Part shown: in pieces, positions 1 to 11,707 of the stretch
Layout: each line of letters starts with the position of its first letter
Position numbering within the stretch: the stretch's first letter is position 1
Assembly: GCF_001426865.1 (NCBI RefSeq)
Contig: NZ_LMFO01000004.1
Location: 1-64,000, forward strand
Origin: Paenibacillus sp. Root52
Lineage (GTDB): Bacteria; Bacillota; Bacilli; Paenibacillales; Paenibacillaceae
Reading direction: 5' to 3'
DNA: 64,000 nucleotides
Program-made: the position numbers and the translations under genes
The notes under the pieces: generated by a model
What the model was told of the DNA's origin: nothing
Seen by the model: the letters and a program-made list of their open reading frames with translations, nothing else
The model's database searches: none

Positions 1-59
1 GCATGTATTAGGCATGCCGCCAGCGTTCGTCCTGAGCCAGGATCAAACTCTCCAATAAA
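1..59 (-). rRNA. 16S ribosomal RNA, 5' end only (runs off the left edge)
   Basis: Read on the minus strand, the first bases give TTTATTGGAGAGTTTGATCC followed by the universal 27F primer region (TGGCTCAGGACGAACGC). This is the conserved 5' terminus of bacterial 16S rRNA. Only the first 59 bases lie in the window; the gene continues leftwards. The mature 5' end is placed at 59 by analogy with Bacillus 16S. The rRNA operon is therefore transcribed leftwards, the same direction as most genes in the window. Confidence 0.95.
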
Positions 60-123
60 GTATTGAAAAGAGCGATTAGCTCATTTTGAATCTGACGATT
101 CATTGTAAAACAAAAGTTACTTT

Positions 124-145
124 CCATTTGTTCAGTTTTCAAGGA
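124..145 (-). promoter_or_regulatory. rrn leader conserved processing/antitermination-like segment
   Basis: On the minus strand this reads TTCCTTGAAAACTGAACAAA, a sequence typical of Bacillales rRNA leaders and 16S-23S spacers. There it takes part in precursor pairing and processing. It lies about 65 bases upstream of the 16S 5' end. The match to the spacer motif is seen directly; the processing role is inferred from relatives. Confidence 0.5.
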
Positions 146-191
146 ACTTGTTGTCCGATATTGTAATAACCTTCAACCGGACAGGAATTAT

Positions 192-221
192 ATCTTATCA
201 TGTCGCTTGACATGATGTCAA
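192..221 (-). promoter_or_regulatory. candidate proximal rrn promoter
   Basis: On the minus strand a perfect TTGACA (216-221) is followed after 18 bases by TAAGAT (192-197). A second TATAAT (187-192) overlaps it but is too far away (23 bases) to pair with this -35. The site lies upstream of the leader, which suits a proximal rRNA promoter. Confidence 0.45.
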
Positions 222-283
222 TCTTTTTTTTCCGTCGGCGTTCGAATGTTTTCAACATTTCAACGTCCGAAGCGACAAGAAAT

Positions 284-312
284 AATATATCATGCCCACA
301 TTTATTTAGCAA
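284..312 (-). promoter_or_regulatory. candidate distal rrn promoter
   Basis: On the minus strand TTGCTA (307-312) and TATATT (284-289) are separated by exactly 17 bases. The location, about 90 bases upstream of the proximal candidate, fits the tandem P1/P2 arrangement usual for Bacillales rRNA operons. Confidence 0.5.
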
Positions 313-759
313 GCACTTTTTGAATTAAAATTAGGTTTATTCATATAACAACTGATTTAACTAGTTCGTATCTTTATATTTAGATCAATCGGCTTACGTA
401 TCTATCAGAGGATTGTAGAAAATCCCCGTTTTTTGGCATCCATGCGATATAACAGTCCATGATTATACTTGTTATTCTCCACACTGTAATCACTATCACT
501 CGCCTAATTTGTTCTCTTTTCAATTAGCTCTCATGTTTGTTCTACGTCCGCGAGTTAATATCTCTGGCGAACTACAATTCAACGTCCATTTTCTCCGTTG
601 AGAGTATTTGAAGAAAGTGATCCAAAGCTTCTATAATAAAGTATATAAAAATGAATATGATGATTGCTCTTAACAGGGTTACGGTCACTATTTAGTCGCT
701 TTTTAATTTATAGAAGAACATGAATGGCTTACGAATTGAATTAAGTGAGGTGATTGCAT
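313..759. other. intergenic region between rrn promoters and the oxidoreductase gene
   Basis: This AT-rich stretch of about 450 bases separates the leftward rrn promoters from the rightward gene beginning near 760. No convincing ORF, RNA gene or strong hairpin was seen. It presumably carries upstream elements for rrn and the promoter of the plus-strand gene, but no clear -35/-10 pair stands out for the latter. A ribosome binding site (GAGGTG, 747-752) closes the region. Confidence 0.5.
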
Positions 760-2121
760 TTGAATCAATGGCTGAAGAGTATGCGCAAGGGGTATGGCAA
801 AAAACTGGTCTCCATCCACGCTTGGAATGCTTGGATTGTAGTCATCCTTGCCATTACTGGCTTGATGTTAGTTGGAGGCTTTTGGCGAGAGTTACTGGGC
901 ATTGGTCGTGTATGGTTGAAATGGATTCACATTATTGTTGGTCTGGCCATGCTAGCGCCTGTCGTATATTACTTGATCTTGGCAGGTAAGCACTGGAAGC
1001 AGCTTCGAAATAGGCCATGGCAACGGGTAAACACAATTGTAGTTCTGGTACTATTGGTCGGCTGGCTGATCTCAGGCATTGTGTTATGGCAGTTCAAACT
1101 TGCCGGTCCGAAGATGTCCAATGCTGCACTACTCACTCATGATCTATTAACCTGGGTCGGACTACCCTATATTATCTACCATTCCATTACCCGCACTAAA
1201 TGGTTGAAGGACCCTGCACGTAGGGCGGTACGTACCAGAACGAGTTCACCGGTTCAGGATGGGATCAATTCAGGCTCACCTGTCCCTTCAGATCAAGACA
1301 CTTATGTAGCATCAACATCTTCCTCCGATTCGAGAATAACGTCTAGAGACGAACTATTAAATGATACCGATAAACCTCAACCATTATATACGCGACGGGC
1401 TTTCATACGCTCAGCTGTTGGTCTTGGACTTACCGTTACGCTTGGACCTACATTTGTATCCTGGATTGGACGTAATATAAATATGAAAAACAGCATCGAT
1501 TCTATGTTGGAGAATGACCCCAATCGCATGGTACCTTTACCTCAACCCATGTCTGCTTCTTCCCCTCCAATCGGAGGAGGCGCAGAGGGACATTTCAGAG
1601 TGTATACGGTAACTCCGATTCCTTCTTTCACCAACGAGAACTGGTCATTCCGGATTGATGGATTAGTTGAAAGAGGGCAGATCTGGAACTGGGAACAGTT
1701 TGTGAAGCTCACGCGTACGGTTCAGGTCAGCGACTTCCACTGTGTTACGGGTTGGTCTGTTTACAAAAACACCTGGGAAGGAATCACTCTCAAACAGTTA
1801 CTGGCTCAAGCCGGCGTGAAACCCGAAGCGCATAGCGTCAAGTTTTATTCGGGAGACGGCGTGTATACTGATGCGATCACGTTAGAACAAGCTCAAATGG
1901 ATGATATTATAATTGCTGTCATGCATGATGGTAAACCTATTCCAGCAGATCTGGGTGGCCCGGTTCGCTTGGTTATCCCTCAAATGTATGCTTATAAATC
2001 AGTGAAATGGCTCAATCGCATCGAACTGATTGACAGTGAGCATATTGGATACTGGGAAGAGCGTGGATATGATAAGGATGCATGGCTCCCGGGGTCAAAG
2101 ACACGAACTTCTAGCCTTTAA
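760..2121 (+). CDS. fused cytochrome b561-like membrane domain / molybdopterin-dependent oxidoreductase (sulfite oxidase/YedY family)
   Basis: This is a two-domain protein of about 453 residues. The first 140 residues hold four hydrophobic segments with histidines resembling a cytochrome b561-like membrane anchor. A variable Ser/Thr/Asp-rich linker follows (about 155-205). Next comes a twin-arginine-like stretch (YTRRAFIRS plus a hydrophobic run), and then an oxidoreductase molybdopterin-binding domain of the sulfite oxidase/YedY type to the C-terminus. The motif FHCVTGWSVYKNTWEG carries the cysteine (about residue 328) expected to ligate molybdenum. It probably passes electrons between the membrane quinone pool or haem and a Mo centre outside the cell; the substrate is unknown. 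The start is set at TTG 760, seven bases after GAGGTG; the TTG at 754 is too close to that site. It is monocistronic. Confidence 0.8.
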   Translation: MNQWLKSMRKGYGKKLVSIHAWNAWIVVILAITGLMLVGGFWRELLGIGRVWLKWIHIIVGLAMLAPVVYYLILAGKHWKQLRNRPWQRVNTIVVLVLLVGWLISGIVLWQFKLAGPKMSNAALLTHDLLTWVGLPYIIYHSITRTKWLKDPARRAVRTRTSSPVQDGINSGSPVPSDQDTYVASTSSSDSRITSRDELLNDTDKPQPLYTRRAFIRSAVGLGLTVTLGPTFVSWIGRNINMKNSIDSMLENDPNRMVPLPQPMSASSPPIGGGAEGHFRVYTVTPIPSFTNENWSFRIDGLVERGQIWNWEQFVKLTRTVQVSDFHCVTGWSVYKNTWEGITLKQLLAQAGVKPEAHSVKFYSGDGVYTDAITLEQAQMDDIIIAVMHDGKPIPADLGGPVRLVIPQMYAYKSVKWLNRIELIDSEHIGYWEERGYDKDAWLPGSKTRTSSL

Positions 2122-2212
2122 TCTTCTGTCACAGACAGTGAACATAAGTTGTTCTGCGATCTTTGGTTTTAAAAGTACCGTTGCTCATCCACTTTAGGGT
2201 TTACCTATAATA

Positions 2213-2256
2213 AAAAAAGACCGATTAGCACATTAGCGTGCCATTCGGTCTTTTTT
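2213..2256. terminator. bidirectional intrinsic terminator
   Basis: A hairpin AAAAGACCGA...TCGGTCTTTT is flanked by an A-run and a T-run. It sits between convergent genes, the plus-strand oxidoreductase and minus-strand ligA, so it can serve both. Confidence 0.85.
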
Positions 2257-2339
2257 AGTGTATTATTACTAGCCTGTTCCAGCATTTTACTTATAACGTC
2301 ATAAGCTGATAATCAGCGGCTTCTGTTCAAATCATTTAT

Positions 2340-4385
<2,046 letters not shown>

Positions 4386-4425
4386 TCAAACTTTATGTGA
4401 TTTTATGCCAAATATATATGTAGAA

Positions 4426-4453
4426 CGAACGCCAGAGCATGGCTCCGCGTTCG
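4426..4453. other. hairpin between pcrA and ligA
   Basis: CGAACGC (4426-4432) pairs perfectly with GCGTTCG (4447-4453), with an inner GAGC/GCTC stem. No T-run follows, so it is more likely an mRNA processing or stability element in the pcrA-ligA transcript than a terminator. Confidence 0.4.
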
Positions 4454-4493
4454 CTCTTGAATCCATTTCGTAACTCACTAACCTCTTATAGAC

Positions 4494-6854
4494 TTATTCT
4501 ACTTTGGTAATTGGTGCAAAACCAGCAAGCAGACGCTTCACCCCTACGGGTGCCGGGAATGCAATCTGCAGCTCGGTATCATTACCGCTGCCTTTTACCG
4601 CAACAATTGTACCTGTTCCCCACTTGCCGTGCTGCACTTTATCCCCTGCTTTGAAACCTGATTCACTATTCGAAGCCGCAGGCTTGGAGGCAGATGATGG
4701 CGTAGCATATGTTGAATGAGATGTACTTGTAGTTACACGGGAAGTTGGTGTGGATGCACTAGCGGAAGAACCGCTCCGGCTTTGATGTTCAAACAGCTTA
4801 GCCGCATTACCACCACCAAAGTTACTTCCCCCGCTGGAGCCTAGTCCACGCCCACCATAAGATCCCCCTGTATTCGTGCCACGACGATAACGGTCACGTG
4901 CGATAGAGGTATCTTCTTTTAGCTCATCCGGAATTTCGTCTAAGAAGCGGGACGGCGGATTTGCCGTTGTACGCCCAAACAATGTCCGCATCTGAGCACA
5001 TGACAGGAACAACTGCTCTTCCGCACGTGTAATACCTACATAAGCAAGGCGGCGTTCTTCCTCCAACTCTTCATTATCCATGAAAGCTCGGCTATGCGGG
5101 AAGACACCTTCTTCCATACCCACGATAAAGACAACCGGGAACTCTAAACCTTTGGCACTGTGCATCGTCATCAGGGTCACCGCATCGCTCTGTTCCTCTT
5201 CGTCATCGTTCATGCTGTCAATGTCCGCAATTAAGGCGAGATCGGTAAGGAATGATACGAGCGTTTTGTCTTCATTATTTTTCTCAAACTCCATCGTTAC
5301 GGACAGGAACTCGTCAATATTCTCCAGTCGTGCACGTGATTCGAGTGTATTTTCATTTTGCATCTCAATACGATACTGACTCATCTCCAGAATTTTCTCC
5401 GTCAGTTCAGTTACCGACAGATACTCTACCATCTGGTGTAATGCAGCGATCATATCATAGAACTCCACTAGCGCATTGCGCGTCCGCCCTGCAAAACCAA
5501 GATCATCCACAACCTGAAGCACTCGGAAAATGGAAATTCCACGCTCACCGGCAGCAGCCGCAAGCTTCGCAACCGTTGTATCCCCAATGCTGCGCTTCGG
5601 CACATTAATGATCCGAGTGAGGCTGATATCATCGTCCGGGTTAGATAACAAACGCAGGTAAGCCAAAATGTCCTTGATCTCTTTACGATCATAGAACTTG
5701 ATGCCGCCCACGATCTGATACGGAATATCTGACTTGATCAGAATTTCCTCTATAACCCGGGACTGGGCATTCGTACGATACAGAATGGCATGGTTCTGAT
5801 AGGATTTGCCGTTCTTCACATTTTTACTAATCTCGGAGGTTACGAAATAACCTTCATCATGCTCGGAATCAGCACGGTAAACCTTAATCTTCGAACCGCC
5901 TTCTTTGTCCGTCCACAGCTTCTTGGGTTTGCGTCCAGTGTTGAGGCCGATCACTTCATTCGCTGCATTCAGGATGTTAGAGGTTGAGCGATAGTTCTGC
6001 TCCAACAAAATCGTATTTGCTTCAGGGTAATCTTTCTCGAAGTTCAGGATATTGCTGATATCCGCTCCACGCCAGCGATAGATCGACTGGTCACTATCCC
6101 CTACAACGCAGATGCGGTGATGACTGTCAGCAAGCATGCGGCAGAGCATGTATTGTGCACGGTTCGTATCCTGATACTCGTCCACGTGAATGTACTGGAA
6201 TTTCTTCTGATAAAAGTCGAGAACTTCCGGCACTTCCTTAAAGAGTTGAATGGTCGCCATAATGAGATCGTCGAAGTCGAGCGAGTTATTGGCTCTTAAC
6301 CGCTTTTGGTACATCGTATATACCTTCGCCACAATCCCCTCAAAATAGTCGCCTGCCTGCTTCTCATATTGCTCAGGACTGATCAGTTCATTCTTAGCTG
6401 TGCTCATCATCGCCTGAACCGCTTTGGGTTCGAACTTCTTCGTATCGATATTCTGATCCTTCATGCAGCTACGAATAACAGATAATTGATCGGATGAGTC
6501 CAAAATACTGAAGTTAGGTGTAAAACCGATTCGTTCAATGTCACGGCGCAAAATGCGAACACACATAGAGTGAAATGTGGATACCCAGATGTCGCGGCCT
6601 TGAGAGCCACCTACGAGTTGGGATACCCGATCCTGCATCTCCCGGGCTGCTTTGTTCGTAAAGGTAATTGCCAAAATACCCCAAGGGGGTGCTTTTCGTG
6701 TTGCGATAAGGTAGGCAATCCGGTGCGTAAGCACTCGAGTCTTACCACTTCCCGCTCCAGCCATAATCAGCAACGGGCCATCCGTCGCCTCGACGGCTTG
6801 TCTCTGTGGAGTGTTAAGCCGTGCAACGGCATCATGTATATTAATAGGTTGCAT
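4494..6854 (-). CDS. pcrA: ATP-dependent 3'-5' DNA helicase PcrA (UvrD/Rep family)
   Basis: PcrA is an SF1A helicase that acts in nucleotide excision repair, plasmid rolling-circle replication and removal of RecA or transcription complexes. The 786 residues contain the Walker A motif GAGSGKT (33-39), Walker B and motif II (DEYQDTN), motif III ([14 protein letters not shown]), motif IV-V region (EQNYRST) and the C-terminal [10 protein letters not shown] and [10 protein letters not shown] motifs. After about residue 650 comes a long Gly/Ser/Thr-rich linker, then a small conserved C-terminal module (about 735-786: [15 protein letters not shown]), the RNA-polymerase-interacting Tudor-like domain typical of PcrA. 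The start is ATG 6854 with GGAAGGAG nine bases upstream, embedded in a GCATGCATGCATGC run. It lies between pcrB and ligA. Confidence 0.96.
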   Translation of the reverse strand: MQPINIHDAVARLNTPQRQAVEATDGPLLIMAGAGSGKTRVLTHRIAYLIATRKAPPWGILAITFTNKAAREMQDRVSQLVGGSQGRDIWVSTFHSMCVRILRRDIERIGFTPNFSILDSSDQLSVIRSCMKDQNIDTKKFEPKAVQAMMSTAKNELISPEQYEKQAGDYFEGIVAKVYTMYQKRLRANNSLDFDDLIMATIQLFKEVPEVLDFYQKKFQYIHVDEYQDTNRAQYMLCRMLADSHHRICVVGDSDQSIYRWRGADISNILNFEKDYPEANTILLEQNYRSTSNILNAANEVIGLNTGRKPKKLWTDKEGGSKIKVYRADSEHDEGYFVTSEISKNVKNGKSYQNHAILYRTNAQSRVIEEILIKSDIPYQIVGGIKFYDRKEIKDILAYLRLLSNPDDDISLTRIINVPKRSIGDTTVAKLAAAAGERGISIFRVLQVVDDLGFAGRTRNALVEFYDMIAALHQMVEYLSVTELTEKILEMSQYRIEMQNENTLESRARLENIDEFLSVTMEFEKNNEDKTLVSFLTDLALIADIDSMNDDEEEQSDAVTLMTMHSAKGLEFPVVFIVGMEEGVFPHSRAFMDNEELEEERRLAYVGITRAEEQLFLSCAQMRTLFGRTTANPPSRFLDEIPDELKEDTSIARDRYRRGTNTGGSYGGRGLGSSGGSNFGGGNAAKLFEHQSRSGSSASASTPTSRVTTSTSHSTYATPSSASKPAASNSESGFKAGDKVQHGKWGTGTIVAVKGSGNDTELQIAFPAPVGVKRLLAGFAPITKVE

Positions 6855-6871
6855 GCATGCATGCTCCTTCC

Positions 6872-7294
6872 ATTAGTTGATCATATAAGAAAGCCAGGGG
6901 TTACACTTTCCACTCCGAGTGCAGTAGCATCTTTCGATCGTCGTTATCCCCAGATTTTTTGATTCCCTTCTTGAAAGGGAAAATCCGGAGATAAATACGA
7001 GCACTTCGTTCTCTAGATCGCTTCTGCACTCTCTGTTCGGGTGTAAACATCGTATCCTTATATTTTGGTATTAGGCAAAAATAACGAGAAAACTGTAGTA
7101 ACTTTTCAGTTTAAAAGAGGGACACTTCGTTTCTCACATCGCTCCTAAAATCTGCATTTCTGTCAGAAACATAAATCGCAAATACAATTATTTACAGAGG
7201 TGAACCCCTGAATGCGATAATACTAAGTTATAAGGGCAAAGTTCTATTTTAACAGATTCAAAGGGGGATGTGGGGGATTGGTAAACTAAACCAC
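6872..7294. other. intergenic region between pcrB and pcrA
   Basis: This is a gap of about 420 bases with no convincing ORF. One small hairpin (TTCCCTT/AAGGGAA near 6963-6982) is not followed by a T-run on the minus strand. The gap is long for genes that are usually tightly linked, so pcrA may have its own promoter here. No clear sigma-A pair was identified. Confidence 0.4.
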
Positions 7295-7990
7295 TTAAAC
7301 CGATTGTTTCACAGCCTGTACAGTTTCCAGCGCCTTCTGTAGATCACTATAAATGATGTTTCCTACAACGACCGTATCGGCAACTTGAGCTGCTTGTTCC
7401 GCTCTATCGCAACTATCAATTCCACCGCCATAGATAAGATGCGCCTGATCCAGTTGCCTGTGTATGTCGCCGACAAGTTCCATGTCGCCAAATGTACCGC
7501 TGTACTCCATGTAAATGATAGGCAGGTGAAGCAATCGCTCTGCAGCCTGGGCATAGGCAACGGCAGCCTCTGTCGTTAACTCAGTATCCGCTCCGGTCAT
7601 TCGTGCCACGGTGGAGTTCGCATGAAGCACAATGTACCCTTCAGCAATGAGCAGATCCCAAGGAATTAGATAACCATAACGCTCTATCGCCTGCTGGTGC
7701 TGTCCAATCATCCATTTACTATCCGTCGCATTAAGTACAATGGGAATGAGATACCCGTCAAATCCAGGGACGACTGCCTCCAGATCGGACACTTCAAGCA
7801 CACACGGCAGCTCATAACGACGAATACGAGACATGAGGTCTACGGTGTTGTCATACGTTATCCCTGAAGACCCCCCCACGATGATCGCATCCGTTCCAGA
7901 CATACATACCTTGTCCAATGCTTCATCTGATATTTCTCGATCCTGATCGAGCTTAAATACATGTCTCCACTGCTTAATCATGTCTATCAA
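7295..7990 (-). CDS. pcrB: heptaprenylglyceryl phosphate synthase PcrB
   Basis: PcrB is a TIM-barrel prenyltransferase that joins sn-glycerol-1-phosphate to heptaprenyl diphosphate, giving archaeal-type ether lipid precursors in Bacillales. The 231-residue length is typical. The recognisable family signatures are GTDAIIVGGSSGITYDNT near the N-terminus, the region around PIVLNATDSKWMIG, YMEYSGTFGD, and the glycine-rich phosphate-binding end LIYGGGIDS...ADTVVVGNIIY. Translation most likely starts at TTG 7990, seven bases after GGAGGA. The next ATG (7981) is too distant from that site. It is the first gene of the pcrB-pcrA-ligA group. Confidence 0.93.
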   Translation of the reverse strand: MIDMIKQWRHVFKLDQDREISDEALDKVCMSGTDAIIVGGSSGITYDNTVDLMSRIRRYELPCVLEVSDLEAVVPGFDGYLIPIVLNATDSKWMIGQHQQAIERYGYLIPWDLLIAEGYIVLHANSTVARMTGADTELTTEAAVAYAQAAERLLHLPIIYMEYSGTFGDMELVGDIHRQLDQAHLIYGGGIDSCDRAEQAAQVADTVVVGNIIYSDLQKALETVQAVKQSV

Positions 7991-8091
7991 CGAACATTCC
8001 TCCAGAGGTTCTTCTCTATCCTATTGAAGCTTATAAACTCAGTCTAAGTCAGCAGGGAGTGAGTGTCAATGTTCGCATAAAAAGGGGAACA

Positions 8092-8139
8092 AAAAATTAC
8101 AGACTCTCCCCGCATATTCAGGAGTAACCTGTAATTTTT
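8092..8139. terminator. intrinsic terminator downstream of the GDPD-like gene
   Basis: AAAAATTACAG (8092-8102) is the exact reverse complement of CTGTAATTTTT (8129-8139), giving an 11-bp stem with a T-run on either strand. On the minus strand it lies just past the stop of the gene at 8165-9040. Confidence 0.75.
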
Positions 8140-8164
8140 AATAAGAAAATCGATCAACCATCAA

Positions 8165-9040
8165 TTAGGGTCTCCAGGCAAATCTCGTGTTCATCTGCTC
8201 CATTTCTTGTTCGGTCAAGATATCGGAGTAGACGCCGTACACGCCCCATTTCTCATAGCTCGCGACTTGATCTGTATCATTGATGGTGTGTACATAGGTA
8301 ACCGCTCCAGCCTTGTTCAGCTTGGCGACGAAGTTTTGATTCACCTTATATTCAGGCATCGTTACTGCATCAATATCATTCTTTTGCACAAAATCGACAA
8401 CCTGAGCCTCTGTATCCTGGGTAGCATATAACGTATAGATAATGGAAGGAAATGCATAGACCTCTTTAACCGTTTGCAACATCGGTTCGTTATAGATCTG
8501 GACTACGATGCGATCAAGCACTTCCGAATCATATTTCTTACCAGCATCAACTAAGGATTGTAGAACCTGCTTAATATCTTTGTCCTTCTGCTCCTTGGTG
8601 TCTGTCACAATGTACATGTCTGGGTAATGAGCGAGTACGTCCACGATACCTTCTGCATCCATCGGTTGATACATGCCCAGAATTGGCGTATTCATAAATT
8701 CATCATATGTTAATCGCTCTGCCTGCTTCTCTTCCGGAAGCTCTTCATCCTGTCCTAGCATTTTGCTCATATTCGCTGTCCATTCATGTCTAGCTACTGT
8801 TTTGCGATCAGATGTCAGCATAAAATCAATCTCAAACACACGTGTGCCTTTCTCGTAATTGGCGATCATCGCCTCGTAAGCATTGGTGTAAGGTTGATCC
8901 CGGATACTTCCCATGGCATGGGCGATTAAACGATATGCTGTAAAGCCTTCCCGTTGCTCCTCGCTCTGACTATCATAGGCAAAAAAGAGCATACCTACGG
9001 TAACAAGAAGTAATGTAAGAACTGCAGCGATGCGTTTCAT
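8165..9040 (-). CDS. exported glycerophosphodiester phosphodiesterase-like protein
   Basis: This 291-residue protein has an N-terminal signal or anchor (MKRIAAVLTLLLVTVGMLFF) followed by a GDPD/PI-PLC-type TIM barrel. Family motifs are recognisable but diverged: RLIAHAMG for HRG, YTNAYEAM for PENT-A, and FEIDFMLTSDRKTVARHEW, which keeps the ExD and catalytic-type His. It should act outside the membrane, perhaps on glycerophosphodiesters or teichoic-acid-like polymers. The replacement of the usual HRG arginine region makes substrate prediction unsafe. The ATG start follows AAGGAAGTGA. The gene has its own downstream terminator and lies just beyond the end of the glycan locus. Confidence 0.75.
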   Translation of the reverse strand: MKRIAAVLTLLLVTVGMLFFAYDSQSEEQREGFTAYRLIAHAMGSIRDQPYTNAYEAMIANYEKGTRVFEIDFMLTSDRKTVARHEWTANMSKMLGQDEELPEEKQAERLTYDEFMNTPILGMYQPMDAEGIVDVLAHYPDMYIVTDTKEQKDKDIKQVLQSLVDAGKKYDSEVLDRIVVQIYNEPMLQTVKEVYAFPSIIYTLYATQDTEAQVVDFVQKNDIDAVTMPEYKVNQNFVAKLNKAGAVTYVHTINDTDQVASYEKWGVYGVYSDILTEQEMEQMNTRFAWRP

Positions 9041-9176
9041 AGGGCATTCACTTCCTTAAGTGAGTGATAGTATAGATGATTGAGCAGATTGATTACCTCG
9101 ATTAGGATTGTGTGCATCACGCGGATGCACAATTGCTTTTTGATAACTAACTACCCTGATATGAGAGGTATCAAAC

Positions 9177-9198
9177 AAAAAAGCCGCCCGTAGGCGAC
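9177..9198 (-). terminator. intrinsic terminator after the initiating glycosyltransferase gene
   Basis: On the minus strand a short GC-rich hairpin (CGCC-tacg-GGCG) is followed by six T residues. It lies about 30 bases past the stop of the gene at 9228-10628 and marks the end of the glycan operon. Confidence 0.7.
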
Positions 9199-9227
9199 TG
9201 TTAAATGAAGGAATGCAGTTGTGAATG

Positions 9228-10628
9228 TTAATAGGCGTTCTTGAGACCATTACGGATCGTTTTCCATATGATTTTGATATCAAATAATAAAGACCAATTC
9301 TCAATATAAAAGATGTCCTGTTCAATTCGATCCTTGATGGAGGTATCTCCTCTTAATCCTTTGCACTGTGCTAATCCTGTTATTCCCGGGCGAACGTGAT
9401 GTTTAATCATGTATTTAGGGATTTCATCCTTGAATTGATTAACATAATAAGGTCGTTCTGGCCTTGGGCCAACTACACTCATATGACCTAGTAATACGTT
9501 GAAAAATTGAGGTAATTCATCCAGGCTGGTGCGTCTTATAAATGTTCCAAATACCGTTCGGCGCGGATCATCTTTAGTTGACCACCCCGTGTCCACCACG
9601 TCCTCAGGAACCACTTTCATTGAACGAAATTTATACATCATAAAGTTGCGACGGTTGAGCCCCACACGCTCTTGCTTGAAAATTATGGGACCAGAAGAAG
9701 TCATTCTCACCCCTATTGCAACTGCCAGCATCACTGGAGACGTTAACAAGATGGCGAAAAGGGAGAACAAAATGTCGAAGGCACGCTTCATTAAGCGGTT
9801 AACAGCGATGTCCAATGGAATGTCTCTAACGTTAATCATGGGCATTCCAGCAAAATTGTCAAAGTATGGACGAGCCGGAAGATAATCAAAAAAGTCTGGT
9901 ATGATAAGTGTTCGCACACCCGCCTTTTCGCACACATTGATGATATGTGAATATCTGTCGTGTGCATCCAAAGGCAAAGCCAAGATAACTTCATCAACAA
10001 GATGAGTGGATAAGAACTCCTCTAGTTGATCGACTCTTCCTATGATAGGTTTATATCTTCCTTCTTCGGTTCGATCCCAGCGGCGATAATCATCTAGAAA
10101 ACCCGTAACTTCATATCCAAGCTCGGGATAGTTGCGAAGGTTGTCATAGAACCTTTGACCGAGTGAACCTGCACCGAGAATAAGAACAAATTGCCGGTTA
10201 AAGCCTTTTTTACGCAATCTCTTCAGCTGTACCTTTACAACATATCGATAAAACAGTGTAAACAATACATTTCCAATCATATACATAGCAAGATAAGCAC
10301 GGGAAATGTTGATCTCCTTAAAGAAAAACATTAGGCTCATTAGCATGAAAAAAGCTATACCATGAGATTGAACAAGTCTCCATACTTCGTCTGCAAAGCG
10401 CTTTTTTCGCTTGGGTGTGTATAAAGAAGATAGTACACCCACACATATCGCAAGCACTCCGTAAGCAAGACTCCAGATCATATATTTTTCGATAGGTAGC
10501 GAATTTTGATTCGTTAATAAATCACTTTCAAACTTCACCCACCATGCTAACAAAAACGAACACTGGATCACACCAAAGTCAGCTGCAATATACATTTGAG
10601 TTAAAAACCGTTGATTGCGCCGAATCAT
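9228..10628 (-). CDS. undecaprenyl-phosphate hexose-1-phosphate transferase (WcaJ/WsfP-like, glycan-initiating)
   Basis: A polyisoprenyl-phosphate sugar-phosphate transferase of 466 residues. The N-terminal half has four to five membrane segments and a CoA-binding_3-like Rossmann region (FVLILGAGSLGQRFYDNL, about 147-164). A further hydrophobic hairpin leads into the C-terminal catalytic domain (about 275-466), with FKQERVGLNRRNFMMYKFRSM, RTSLDELPQFFNVLLG and MSVVGPRPERPYY, all hallmarks of the PglC/WcaJ/WsfP family. It transfers a sugar-1-phosphate (commonly Glc or Gal) to undecaprenyl phosphate on the cytoplasmic face, starting the repeat unit. ATG 10628 overlaps the stop of the upstream gene (ATGA), showing translational coupling. 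In S-layer glycan loci of Geobacillus and P. alvei this role belongs to WsfP. Confidence 0.9.
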   Translation of the reverse strand: MIRRNQRFLTQMYIAADFGVIQCSFLLAWWVKFESDLLTNQNSLPIEKYMIWSLAYGVLAICVGVLSSLYTPKRKKRFADEVWRLVQSHGIAFFMLMSLMFFFKEINISRAYLAMYMIGNVLFTLFYRYVVKVQLKRLRKKGFNRQFVLILGAGSLGQRFYDNLRNYPELGYEVTGFLDDYRRWDRTEEGRYKPIIGRVDQLEEFLSTHLVDEVILALPLDAHDRYSHIINVCEKAGVRTLIIPDFFDYLPARPYFDNFAGMPMINVRDIPLDIAVNRLMKRAFDILFSLFAILLTSPVMLAVAIGVRMTSSGPIIFKQERVGLNRRNFMMYKFRSMKVVPEDVVDTGWSTKDDPRRTVFGTFIRRTSLDELPQFFNVLLGHMSVVGPRPERPYYVNQFKDEIPKYMIKHHVRPGITGLAQCKGLRGDTSIKDRIEQDIFYIENWSLLFDIKIIWKTIRNGLKNAY

Positions 10629-11614
10629 ACGTTCACCTCAGTTGATGCTTCTTTCTCCGCTCTGACACGGGGTACAGAGTTCCCTTTCCGATTGGAAGGA
10701 GATAGCTTACTGCTCAGCAAAGATAGTGTGAATTTGAGCGAAATCCCTAACCAGACACTGGCATTCATATATACACTGTACTTCCTTGCATAGTGCTTGC
10801 GGTGAAATACCCACATCGCTCTATGAAACTCATACGTAATTTTCAAAGGTTTACGACGTGCACTTCCACCCTTATAGTGCACAATATATGTACGCGGATA
10901 ATAATAAATGCCCCATCCTGCCTCTTTGATCCGATAACACCAGTCAATATCTTCACCATACATGAAGAAGGTTTCGTCCAAGCCACCCACTTGTTCAATG
11001 GTCTCACGTCTTACAAGCATGAACGCACCAACAAGACAGTCTACAGGATACTCATCATCTGGGCTTAGATGTCCCAGTTGATATTGATTGTACTTCGGTC
11101 GATCAGGAAACAGACGAGAAATACCAAATGCATAATAAAATGATGCAGACGGTGTAGGGAACCCTCTCTTACAAGCTTTATCTAGTGAACCATCAGGAAG
11201 AATAACTTTGCAACCAGACGCCCCCATCTCGGGATGACGATCCATGAAACCAACCATAATCTCCAGCGTATTTGTCTGCACGACCGTGTCGGAATTAAGC
11301 AGTAATATATAACGCCCCTCGGCAATGTCCATTCCTTGATTATTGGCAACAGCAAAACCTGTATTGTCCCTATTCGCTATTAACTTTACTGCTGGATATC
11401 CTCTTCGAATCGCTTCCACGGATCCATCATGCGATGCATTATCAACGACAATGATTTCGTATTGAAAGGAAGTAAGGGATTCATATACGGATGCCAAACA
11501 ATCTAGCGTTAGTTCGCGTGTATTGTAGTTAACGATGATAATGCTAACATCAAAATCATATTTTCTATTTTTTTTTAATTCTCCTCTTAATAGAGGGTCT
11601 ACTATTTCAACCAT
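10625..11614 (-). CDS. glycosyltransferase family 2 (rhamnosyltransferase-like)
   Basis: A 329-residue GT-A enzyme of the WbbL/rhamnosyltransferase type. The nucleotide-sugar fold starts at VSIIIVNYNTRELTLDCL (about 24-41), with VVDNASHDGS, LLLNSDTVV as the DxD-like metal site, a GAFMLVRRETIEQVGGLDE acceptor-side motif and FFMYGEDIDWCYR. The donor is plausibly dTDP-L-rhamnose because the four rml genes lie in the same cluster; that is inference. The C-terminal amphipathic segment (about 285-300) may bind the membrane. ATG follows AGGAG by nine bases. Its stop overlaps the start of the initiating transferase gene by four bases. Confidence 0.88.
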   Translation of the reverse strand: MVEIVDPLLRGELKKNRKYDFDVSIIIVNYNTRELTLDCLASVYESLTSFQYEIIVVDNASHDGSVEAIRRGYPAVKLIANRDNTGFAVANNQGMDIAEGRYILLLNSDTVVQTNTLEIMVGFMDRHPEMGASGCKVILPDGSLDKACKRGFPTPSASFYYAFGISRLFPDRPKYNQYQLGHLSPDDEYPVDCLVGAFMLVRRETIEQVGGLDETFFMYGEDIDWCYRIKEAGWGIYYYPRTYIVHYKGGSARRKPLKITYEFHRAMWVFHRKHYARKYSVYMNASVWLGISLKFTLSLLSSKLSPSNRKGNSVPRVRAEKEASTEVNV

Positions 11615-11707
11615 TTTATAAAACTCCTGACTTTGTAATGCTGTGTTCAGCTATTAAAAGTATAGCATACTATGGAAGAAGAGAGGGAACCCAAGACCGG
11701 AGATAAC

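Noticed and set aside
720-989. Plus-strand frame of 89 codons at the start of the oxidoreductase
   Set aside because: It overlaps the oxidoreductase in another frame, has no family resemblance, and the ribosome binding site fits the longer gene.
9056-9325. Minus-strand frame of 89 codons overlapping the end of the initiating transferase gene
   Set aside because: It overlaps the conserved C-terminus of that gene in another frame and spans its terminator.
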